From NCBI GenBank assembly GCA_003709165.1, contig RDRZ01000003.1:81562-145561 (forward strand): DNA of 64,000 bases, in the 5' to 3' direction. Below, in pieces: positions 56,208 to 63,547 of the stretch. A model generated the notes under the pieces. It was not told where the DNA came from and ran no database searches. It was given only the letters and a program-made list of their open reading frames with translations. The translations under genes and the position numbers were made by a program. The stretch is from Flavobacteriaceae bacterium PRS1 (GTDB lineage: Bacteria > Bacteroidota > Bacteroidia > Flavobacteriales > Flavobacteriaceae). Each line of letters starts with the position of its first letter. Position 1 is the stretch's first letter.

Positions 56208-57266
56208 ATGAATGTTAATATTACTGGTACAGGTAGCTATATTCCTGATGTCATTGAAAAAAACGAGAACTTTCACCAACACAAATTTTTAAATGCAGAT
56301 GGCTCTATAATTAACTCAACAAACGAAGTTATTATTGAAAAATTTAAAGCCATAACTGGTATTGGGGAAAGACGCTATATTGATACATCTTTAAACAATT
56401 CCGATATTGCTTTTTATGCTGCACAAAAAGCTATTAAAGACGCAAATATTAATCAGGAAGAACTCGATTATATAATTGTCGCTCATAATTATGGAGACAT
56501 AAAACACAATGTTGAACAAAGTGATACTGTACCTAGTATTGCATCTAGAGTGAAACATCTTTTAAAAATTAAAAACCCTAAATGTGTTGGTTATGATATG
56601 CTTTTTGGTTGTCCAGGATGGATTGAAGCAACCATACAAGCTAATGCTTTTATAAAATCTGGAATAGCAAAAAAATGTTTAGTTATTGGTTCTGAAACCT
56701 TATCTCGTGTTATCGATAAACACGATAGAGACTCCATGATATATAGCGATGGCGCTGGAGCTGTTGTTTTAGAATCCAGTAATAATGGCAGTGGTATTCT
56801 AACACACGAAAGTGCAACTTATGCTTTAGATGAAGCACATTTTATTTATTTTGGTGAAACAAATAATCGTGATATAAGTGACAAACGAAGATATATAAAA
56901 ATGTATGGCAGAAAAATTTATGAGTTTGCCTTAAACCACGTTCCAGCTGCTATGAAGTCCTGCCTTGATAAAAGTGGTATCGACATCAAAGATGTAAAAA
57001 AAATACTCATACATCAAGCCAATGAAAAAATGGACGAAGCCATTGTAAAACGTTTTTATAAATTATACGGCATGGAAATGCCCGACGGTATTATGCCTAT
57101 GACTATTAATAAACTTGGCAATTCTAGTGTCGCTACTGTACCTACTTTATACGATATGATTTTAAAAGGAAAGATGAATGGTCATAGTATAAATAAAGGC
57201 GATATTATTCTTTTTGCAAGTGTTGGAGCTGGAATGAATATTAATGCCATTGTTTATAAGAATTAA
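56208..57266 (+). CDS. 3-oxoacyl-ACP synthase III homologue (KAS III/FabH-like)
   Basis: Thiolase-fold enzyme performing a decarboxylative condensation of an acyl-CoA or acyl-ACP starter. The 352 residues have the triad Cys135 (LFGCPGWIEA), His269 (ILIHQANEKM) and Asn305 (KLGNSSVAT). DGAGAVVLESS and SVGAGMNINAIVYKN are also typical. It is longer than FabH (about 320) and diverged, so it may serve a specialised lipid rather than bulk fatty-acid initiation. Followed 45 bases later by a broken methyltransferase and then a glycosyltransferase on the same strand. Confidence 0.88.
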   Translation: MNVNITGTGSYIPDVIEKNENFHQHKFLNADGSIINSTNEVIIEKFKAITGIGERRYIDTSLNNSDIAFYAAQKAIKDANINQEELDYIIVAHNYGDIKHNVEQSDTVPSIASRVKHLLKIKNPKCVGYDMLFGCPGWIEATIQANAFIKSGIAKKCLVIGSETLSRVIDKHDRDSMIYSDGAGAVVLESSNNGSGILTHESATYALDEAHFIYFGETNNRDISDKRRYIKMYGRKIYEFALNHVPAAMKSCLDKSGIDIKDVKKILIHQANEKMDEAIVKRFYKLYGMEMPDGIMPMTINKLGNSSVATVPTLYDMILKGKMNGHSINKGDIILFASVGAGMNINAIVYKN

Positions 57267-57288
57267 ACTTAAGATTCATTTAAAAAGA

Positions 57289-57307
57289 TTTTCGCTTTCG
57301 CGGAAAA
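57289..57307. repeat. GATTTTCGCTTTCGCGGAAAA repeat
   Basis: The spacer between the KAS III gene and the methyltransferase relic reads AAGATTTTCGCTTTCGCGG. Its reverse complement resembles 18318-18341 (GCGAAAGCG-AAATCTT). It sits immediately upstream of the relic's ATG. Confidence 0.5.
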
Positions 57308-57311
57308 TGTT

Positions 57312-57833
57312 ATGTACGAAGGCAAATTTCCTCACAAAAGATATAGAATTACATTTCAATTTTTACAAGAACACATTCCAAGTACTTCTAAAATTTTAGA
57401 TTTAGGTGTAGAAAATCCGTTTACTAAAGTGATGAAAGAAAACGGTTATACTGTCGAAAATACCAAAGGTAAAGATTTAGATATTGACACTTCAACAATT
57501 AAAAACTCCAAAGCTGATGTGGTTACAGCTTTCGAAATTTTCGAACACCTTCTTTCCCCTTTTACAGTGCTTCAAAATATTAAAGCAGATAAATTAGTTG
57601 CTAGTGTTCCATTAAAATTATGGTTTGCTTCTGCTTATAGAAGTAAAACTGATAAGCGTGACAGACATTATCATGAATTTGAAGATTGGCAGTTTGATTG
57701 GCTACTAGAAAAAACAGGCTGACAGATAAAGGCAAGTAAAAAATGGACCAATCCTACTAAAAAAATTGGATTTCGTCCAATTTTAAGATGGTTTATACCA
57801 AGATATTATATTGTTTATGCCGAAAGAGTTTAA
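57312..57833 (+). pseudogene. SAM-dependent methyltransferase interrupted by an in-frame TGA
   Basis: The frame reads MYEGKFPHKRYRITFQFL, ILDLGVENPFTKVM (SAM-binding motif I region), ADVVTAFEIFEHLLSPF and HEFEDWQFDWLLEKTG, then stops at TGA 57720-57722 (codon 137). Translation continues in the same frame for 36 codons, QIKASKKWTNPTKK then FRPILRWFIPRYYIVYAERV, to TAA at 57831. The continuation looks like the family's normal C-terminus, and TGA is one base from TGG (Trp), which would give KTGWQI. Restored length 173 residues. The gene reads as a recently inactivated class I methyltransferase between the KAS III and glycosyltransferase genes, or as a sequencing error. Confidence 0.85.
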
Positions 57834-57857
57834 CTTTGAATACCTAATTTTTCGATT

Positions 57858-58706
57858 TTGAACATTTATATTGTCATACCAGCACATAATGAGGAAGATT
57901 CAATAAGTTTAACACTCGATTCTTTAGTTAATCAAACTCTTTTACCAAAAAAATTAGTAGTAGTAAACGATAATTCTATAGATAACACACAGCAAATAGT
58001 CGAATCCTTTACAACAAAATATTCTTGGATTACTTTAGTAAATTCTAATTCTTCTAACGAGCATTTACCAGGAACAAAAATCATAAACGCATTTTACAAG
58101 GGATTTGAAACGCTTGATAATAAGTATGATGTGATTTGTAAATATGATGCAGATCTTATTTTTCCAGAAAATTATTTAGATACATTAGTAAGCCATTTTA
58201 ATACCGACATAAAATTAGGCATGGTCGCTGGACTGTGTTATATACAAAAAAATGGTAACTGGTTTTTGGAAGATTTAACCTCGAAAAAACACATAAGAGG
58301 TGCACTTAAGGCCTATAGAAGCGAGTGTTTTCTAGAAATTGGCAAACTAAAACGATCTATGGGATGGGATACTATTGACGAGCTTTTAGCACAATATTAC
58401 GGCTGGAGCTTTAAAACTGATTCCTCTTTAAAAGTGAAACATTTAAAACCTACTGGAACCAATTACGGGAATAAATCAAAATATTTGCAAGGTGAAGCTT
58501 TATACAAAATGCGATATGGGCTATTATTATCGGTTCTATCAGCATTAAAACTCGCCTATAAAAAGAAGAGCTTTGCCCTATTTAAAGATTATGTTTCTGG
58601 CTATTTAAAAGCTTCAAAAGGAAATATTGATTTCATAATTACTGAAGATCAAGGGAAGTTTATTCGTAAAGTTAGCTGGAAGAATATTAGAAAGAAGTTC
58701 TTTTAA
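57858..58706 (+). CDS. Glycosyltransferase family 2
   Basis: 282 residues with a TTG start at 57858 (NIYIVIPAHNEEDSISLTLDS). The GT-A fold core is clear: VIPAHNEED nucleotide-binding start, VVVNDNSIDNTQQIV, and the metal-binding KYDADLIFPENYL. Later YRSECFLEIGKLKRSMGWDTIDE corresponds to the acceptor region. No membrane segments, so a cytosolic, membrane-peripheral sugar transferase is likely. Its position after the KAS III and methyltransferase genes suggests a lipid- or polysaccharide-modifying neighbourhood. Donor and acceptor cannot be predicted. Confidence 0.88.
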   Translation: MNIYIVIPAHNEEDSISLTLDSLVNQTLLPKKLVVVNDNSIDNTQQIVESFTTKYSWITLVNSNSSNEHLPGTKIINAFYKGFETLDNKYDVICKYDADLIFPENYLDTLVSHFNTDIKLGMVAGLCYIQKNGNWFLEDLTSKKHIRGALKAYRSECFLEIGKLKRSMGWDTIDELLAQYYGWSFKTDSSLKVKHLKPTGTNYGNKSKYLQGEALYKMRYGLLLSVLSALKLAYKKKSFALFKDYVSGYLKASKGNIDFIITEDQGKFIRKVSWKNIRKKFF

Positions 58707-58710
58707 AAGT

Positions 58711-59750
58711 TTAAAATGAATTAATTACTAAAACACCTTTATTTTTAAATTCATTCAAATTTGACAGAGCAATAGTTGCTTCTTCCAAACTTATAGTTCG
58801 CGCTATAAGTTTTTCAGGATGCAGTTTTCCGTCGGAAATCATTTTCAACATTTCGGGATATTTATAAGCTTGCATACCATGGCTTCCAATAATTTCTAAT
58901 TCATTAGCCAAAACCATATACATTGGAACTTTTGGATGTTTATGGTCTCCTGTCATCAAACCCACTTGAATATGTTTGCCTCTTTTGCGCAATCCAGAAA
59001 TAGAATTAAAACAAGTTTCAGCACTTCCTAAAGCATCTATTGAGACATGAGCTCCTCCATGAGTTATGTCTTTAATATCCTCAACAATACTTGAATTATT
59101 TGTAGCATTTATAATCGAAGTAGCACCTAATTGTTTGGCAAATGATAAGGTTTCTTCATTAATATCAATAGCTGTAACCTGCGCTCCTATAGCATTAGCA
59201 ATCATTATAGCGGACAAACCAACACTACCACAACCATGTATAACAACATGTTGCCCTTGGCCAACTTTTCCTTGTTCTACAATTGCTCTAAAAGAGGTTA
59301 TAAATCGACAGCCAAGGGTTGCGCTGTAACATCATCTATTTCTTCAGGAAGTAATACCAAATTGGTATCAGCATAATCAAGAGCAACATACTCGGCAAAA
59401 GAACCGTGATGCGTAAATCCGGGTTGCGAATGATAGTCGCAAACCTGATGATTACCAGATTTGCATTCTCCACATAAGCCACAACCAGAAACAAAAGGTA
59501 CTGTTATACGATCTCCAATGTTGAAATTGTTAACGTCTTTTCCAATAGCTTCAATGGTTCCGGCTAATTCATGGCCTGGAACATGAGGTAATTTAATAGC
59601 TGTATCATGTCCCATCCAGCCATGCCAATCGCTTCTACACAATCCGGTAGCATTCACTTTTACAACCGCTCCATCGCACTTAGGTACTGGGTCTTTTATA
59701 TTTTGTATTGTAATGTTACCTTGAAAGGCTTCAAAAACTGCAGCTCTCAT
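58711..59750 (-). pseudogene. Zinc-dependent alcohol dehydrogenase split by a one-base deletion
   Basis: The N-terminal frame (59750 down to 59298) encodes MRAAVFEAFQGNITI with catalytic zinc ligands Cys38 (GLCRSDW) and His60-Glu61 (PGHELAG), and structural-zinc cysteines 90, 93, 96 and 104. It runs out of frame after DVTA and stops. The other frame continues at once from about 59319 with [18 protein letters not shown], the Rossmann [11 protein letters not shown] and ends GVLVINSF at 58711. Restoring one G (GCGGCA for GCGCA near 59321-59324) gives DVTAATLGCRF and a normal 346-residue enzyme. Likely a recent frameshift, or a sequencing error. Confidence 0.9.
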
Positions 59751-59813
59751 TTAGTTCGTTCTTGTAAACAACTAAAATAAGCATTTAAAAGCTTTTATTT
59801 ATAAAGTCAACCT

Positions 59814-60470
59814 TTATGAATTAACTGCTTTATGTTTCTTTGGAAAAAATACAATCGCTATTAAAAAGGATTGGATAATAGTAATAATTACGCTTATTTC
59901 ATCCGTCAAACCATGAGCTTCGCCTGTAGTATACAAAATAGCCTGAATAGGTAATGGTGCTAAAATAATCAAGGCTTTTCTGGTATTAGATTTATTCCAA
60001 GGAATATTAACTTCTGCTACTTTTTTATCTTTTCTAATTACAGCAATGATCCAAATTAATGCTATTATAGATAATGGAATAACAATCATAGAAATAGAAA
60101 TGTGAACATTTAATGTATCGCCATGAAACTCAGTATCTCCATTTTTAATAATATCGAATAAAAGATTGCCAAAATTGTGTATCCAGAACCAGATTAACAT
60201 GACATAGAAAATGGTTATGTTCTTAATCCATTAAAACGAATAAAAGAATAGCAGATACAGCATAAGAAACGGAATTAATATAAAATATCCAGATTCGATA
60301 CCTGTACTACTAAAGGTTATTACAAAATAATTCTGTCCCCAACTATAAGTTTCTCCGTCGAATAGGCAACGTAAAAGTGGCAACCAAACCAACATAAATG
60401 TCAGGCCGGAAAATATCATAAGACTATTAAAAAGGGCATTGTTAGCGCGTACTGCAATTGGTGTTTTCAT
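59814..60470 (-). pseudogene. Multi-pass membrane protein interrupted by an in-frame TAA
   Basis: Two open stretches lie in the same frame. 60470-60231 encodes MKTPIAVRANNALFNSLM, ending LMLYLLFFYSF at TAA (60231-60233). The frame then reads WIKNITIFYV and joins MLIWFWIHNFGNLLFDI, which continues to 59814. The restored product would be 218 residues with about five or six hydrophobic segments and no recognised domain. The break falls inside the stretch where a membrane segment should run on, which supports one original gene. It lies downstream of the broken LytTR regulator on the same strand. Confidence 0.75.
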
Positions 60471-60647
60471 AAGTTTGTATTTATTGTTTTTTAGAGGTCG
60501 TATGTAACATTCATATAATCATTTTTATGTGTGATTAAATTTTAGTCATGAATGTTTCATCATGATATAATTTTGTTAAACATTTAAATTTATATCATCA
60601 TGACGACTCGAATGTGCTCGAGTTACAGTGTTTGTGGTGAAATATGG
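60471..60647. promoter_or_regulatory. Regulatory spacer with two inverted repeats
   Basis: Between the LytTR relic and the membrane-protein relic. ATGATATAA (60562-60570) and TTATATCAT (60590-60598) form a 9-bp inverted repeat 19 bases apart. ACTCGA (60606-60611) and TCGAGT (60618-60623) form a second. Either could be an operator for the neighbouring regulator; this is inference from position. Confidence 0.4.
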
Positions 60648-61504
60648 CTATTTCTGGCGAATGTCCCAAAGCGCGTCTAAAACAGGAATATAAGACCGAG
60701 AAACAAGAATAGGTTTGCTAATATGTGGTAAGTACAATTTCATTTGGTGTCCATCACGAGTTACCTTTTCCACCGTATTGATATTAACAATAAACGACCG
60801 ATAGCAGCGAATAATAAACTGTGCTTTTAAATTGGCCTCAATATCTTTCATTGTAGCTCTCAATAATTATTTTTTACGATCCCTTTTTCTAAATGGTGTA
60901 CAGATATATCATTGTCTTCGGCCTCTATATAAAGCAGATCAGCCAAAGTAATAGCTAATTTTTCATTTCCGTTATAAGACTGTAAATTAATATACTTTTC
61001 GGTTAACGCTAATTTTGGCTGTAATTCTAATAGTTGATACGCTTTATGTGTTTGCCGATATTTGGAATATAAAAAGATGATCGATAACGGGATCAAGCTC
61101 ATAAGTATAATATTGAATACAAAATCGAGGAAGCTACTAAAATACCAATCATGAAAGTTACCGAGAACGTTATAAAATAGAAATGTAAAGAAGGCTATTA
61201 ATAGTAATTCTAAAAGCATCCAAAGTATAAAAATTGACCAATTGTATTTTTTAAACACAAATGGCACGATTACAAACTCGTAAACGGTGAGTACCAAGCA
61301 TTTAACGATCCCAAACCCCAACATTGAAATTAAAAAAATATTACTAATATGATGGGATGGATCAAAATTATTAACCCCAAATGGTTGAAAAATAAGAAGA
61401 AAAAGCGGAACAAATACAGCCATAAATATTATCAAACTCCATTTATCTCTTTTAGATTGAAGAAATAACACTTCTTTTTTTAAGAAATTTTGTATGGCAC
61501 CCAT
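60648..61504 (-). pseudogene. Membrane-bound LytTR transcriptional regulator, frameshifted
   Basis: The first frame (61504-60860) encodes MGAIQNFLKKEVLFLQ, four membrane segments (about 25-45, 53-77, 88-110, 120-146), a linker and the start of a LytTR DNA-binding domain (LLYIEAEDNDISVHHLEKGIVKN, shown in part). It stops at TGA. The other frame continues LLRATMKDIEANLKAQF, RCYRSFIVNINTVEKV and ends LDALWDIRQK. Adding one T near 60866 (AATAATTTATTG) joins them as VKNNLLRATM, a 285-residue protein of a layout common in Flavobacteriia. The DNA-binding domain is therefore severed. Confidence 0.88.
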
Positions 61505-61847
61505 AGCCCTTAAAAATCGACAAAATATTAAAAAGTAAAAAAATAAATTAATATAACATTAATTTAATATGATTGATTATCAATACATTAGACCTTTAAA
61601 GTTACATAAAAGTTACATATTTTGATTTTTAAACAGATTAATGCACTACACTATGTAATTTATGTAATTTGAGTTAAAGAGGGAGAGCAAAAAAGGAAAA
61701 ACCACTTAAGAAATTAGGTGGTTTTTTATGATTTTAAATCAAGATTTAGCATATATTTATCTTTAGCAGCGAACTAACTTTCTATGATTAGATTCTTGTG
61801 TAAAATATATCAACAGGTTCTACTCACTAAAAACTTAAAATTAACTA
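61505..61847. other. 343-base spacer upstream of cotH
   Basis: No gene seen. It holds a plus-strand terminator (61697-61727) that has no intact plus-strand gene before it in this window, then about 120 AT-rich bases leading to the CotH-family gene, with a TATCTTTA sequence near 61759. The upstream half is the promoter side of the LytTR relic. Confidence 0.6.
61697..61727 (+). terminator. Terminator-like hairpin, copy 1 (upstream of cotH)
   Basis: AACCACTTAA-GAAA-TTAGGTGGTT, a 10-bp stem with one G-T pair and a GAAA tetraloop, running into six T residues. The last 20 bases (AAGAAATTAGGTGGTTTTTT, 61708-61727) recur exactly at 63278-63297. No intact plus-strand gene precedes it. Confidence 0.8.
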
Positions 61848-63215
61848 ATGAAGAACGTACTTAAAATAATAGTTGTAACATTTTTTTTAGTCGGGTTTTT
61901 AGCCTGTGAAGATGAAAATGTTATTACAGAGAATGAAATTATAGAAGATCTCCCTGAAATTAGGCTTCCTCAAGTCAATATCGACACCTTTGGAGATGAA
62001 ATTGTTGATGAGCCAAAAATAGAAGCCCAAATGACTATTACCGAGGATGAAGCCTCGGTTTTTGATGGTAAGATTGGCATTGAAATTCGTGGAAGGTCTT
62101 CACAAGCTTTTCCAAAAAAACAGTTCGGGCTGGAAATTTGGGACGAGGCCAATGAAGGGATTAATGTTTCACTTCTTGGATTTCCTGAAGAAGAAGACTG
62201 GATTCTTTATGCACCATATAGCGATAAATCCTTAATACGGAACGTGCTCATCTATGATTTATCTAGAGATATAGGACGTTATGCAAGTAGAGTAAAATTT
62301 GTTGATGTTTCTATTAACGGCGAATACAATGGTGTATATGTGTTTATGGAAAAACTTAAAAGGGATAGCAATCGAATTGACATTAATAAATTAAAACCAG
62401 AGGAAATTAGTGGTGAAGATCTTACAGGAGGTTATATCCTTAAAATAGATAAAGGCGATGGACTAAACGATACGTTTTATTCGGAGGCTACGGCGATAAC
62501 TTCGGCTTATGGACCAAATAATGCTACTTCAGGTCAGAACATTTATTTTTTATACGACACACCAAAAGCAGAAGATATTGTAATAGAACAAAAAGATTAT
62601 ATTGCAAATTACATGAACATATTTGAAGATGCTCTTAAAGGAGATGATTTTACAGATCCTGAAATTGGATATGACAAATATATAGACAGTGAGAGTTTTA
62701 TTGATTTCTTCCTGCTTAATGAGTTGTCAAATAATGTTGATGGGTTTAGGTTGAGCACATGGCTAACAAAAGATAAAAACGAAAAGCTTAACATGGGACC
62801 AATTTGGGATTTCAATTTGGCATTCGGCAATGCAAATTATTGCGGCGGAGGAGACACTAATGTTTGGACCTATAAATTCAATAGTCGTTGCCCGAGTGAT
62901 TTTTGGCAAATTCCCTTTTGGTGGGATCGGTTATTACAGGACCCTGCATTTGTTGTAAAGTTGAAGGCTCGTTGGCAAGAGTTACGTGGCAGCGTATTTT
63001 CAAATGGAGCAATTATGGCAAAAATAGATGCCTATATTGAAATTCTTAGCTTATCTGATGCTATTCAGGAGAATTTTGAAAAATGGCCAGTTATTGGCCA
63101 ATATGTATGGCCGAATAATTTTGTAGGCAATTCCTATACTGAAGAAATCGAATATTTAAAAGACTGGATAAATTCAAGGTTAAGTTGGTTGGATAATGCT
63201 ATTATGGAATTATAG
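61848..63215 (+). CDS. CotH-family kinase-like lipoprotein
   Basis: 455 residues with a lipoprotein signal MKNVLKIIVVTFFLVGFLAC (Cys20) and an acidic linker (EDENVITENEIIEDLPEI). The CotH domain follows: IGIEIRGRSSQAFPKKQFG (about 76-94), LLGFPEEEDWILYAPYSDKSLIRN, NGVYVFMEKLKRD, GGYILKIDKGDG and GPIWDFNLAFGN. CotH proteins have an atypical protein-kinase fold and some phosphorylate extracellular proteins; here an envelope-exposed role is likely. The gene is intact in a tract of broken genes and is bracketed by identical terminator sequences. Confidence 0.9.
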   Translation: MKNVLKIIVVTFFLVGFLACEDENVITENEIIEDLPEIRLPQVNIDTFGDEIVDEPKIEAQMTITEDEASVFDGKIGIEIRGRSSQAFPKKQFGLEIWDEANEGINVSLLGFPEEEDWILYAPYSDKSLIRNVLIYDLSRDIGRYASRVKFVDVSINGEYNGVYVFMEKLKRDSNRIDINKLKPEEISGEDLTGGYILKIDKGDGLNDTFYSEATAITSAYGPNNATSGQNIYFLYDTPKAEDIVIEQKDYIANYMNIFEDALKGDDFTDPEIGYDKYIDSESFIDFFLLNELSNNVDGFRLSTWLTKDKNEKLNMGPIWDFNLAFGNANYCGGGDTNVWTYKFNSRCPSDFWQIPFWWDRLLQDPAFVVKLKARWQELRGSVFSNGAIMAKIDAYIEILSLSDAIQENFEKWPVIGQYVWPNNFVGNSYTEEIEYLKDWINSRLSWLDNAIMEL

Positions 63216-63268
63216 TATGTGGTCTATTGAGTTATTTTATTAAAAATTAGTTTGCGTTTTTACATGAA

Positions 63269-63297
63269 AAACAACCTAAGAAATTAGGTGGTTTTTT
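63269..63297 (+). terminator. Terminator of cotH, copy 2
   Basis: AACAACCTAA-GAAA-TTAGGTGGTT with one mismatch in a 10-bp stem, GAAA loop and six T residues, 54 bases after the CotH stop codon. It shares 20 exact bases with the hairpin at 61697-61727. Confidence 0.85.
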
Positions 63298-63304
63298 GGT
63301 TTAA

Positions 63305-63547
63305 GTATGCACCAATGGAGATTGGTATTTACCAAGCAAATTTGAGTTAAACCAAATGTACGTTAATAAAGCAGGAATAGATTCCACAGCTACAGCCAAT
63401 TCAGGAGTAGCATTTTCTAATAATCCCTATTGGAGTTCTACGGAGTACGATACCCATTACGGGTGGCAACAGTTTTTCAGCTTTGGTCAGCAGTACGACA
63501 TCATTAAGTACAACGCAAAGGTTGTGCGTGCCGTTCGAGCTTTTTAA
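63305..63547 (+). pseudogene. 3' fragment of a DUF1566/Lcl-like surface-protein gene
   Basis: From just after the cotH terminator, one frame encodes NGDWYLPSKFELNQMYVNK, then FSNNPYWSSTEYDTHYGWQQ and ends NAKVVRAVRAF at TAA 63545-63547. W-Y-L-P-S, Y-W-S-S-T-E-Y and V-R-A-V-R-A-F are hallmarks of the Lcl C-terminal/DUF1566 domain, which normally closes much longer secreted proteins. An in-frame stop at 63302 and absence of a signal peptide show that the 5' part is gone. The stop overlaps the end of the minus-strand E1 gene. An internal ATG at 63356 is not a plausible start. Confidence 0.8.

Noticed and set aside
57720..57722. TGA read as tryptophan or selenocysteine
   Set aside because: TGA terminates normal genes in the window (DoxX-like, PaiB-like, M3 peptidase), and no SECIS-like hairpin was seen, so a nonsense change is simpler.
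59066..59329. 87-residue plus-strand frame across the alcohol dehydrogenase
   Set aside because: It is antisense to the dehydrogenase relic and has no recognisable content.
63356..63547. A complete 63-residue gene
   Set aside because: The homologous sequence continues upstream of the ATG without an alternative start, so the frame is a fragment.
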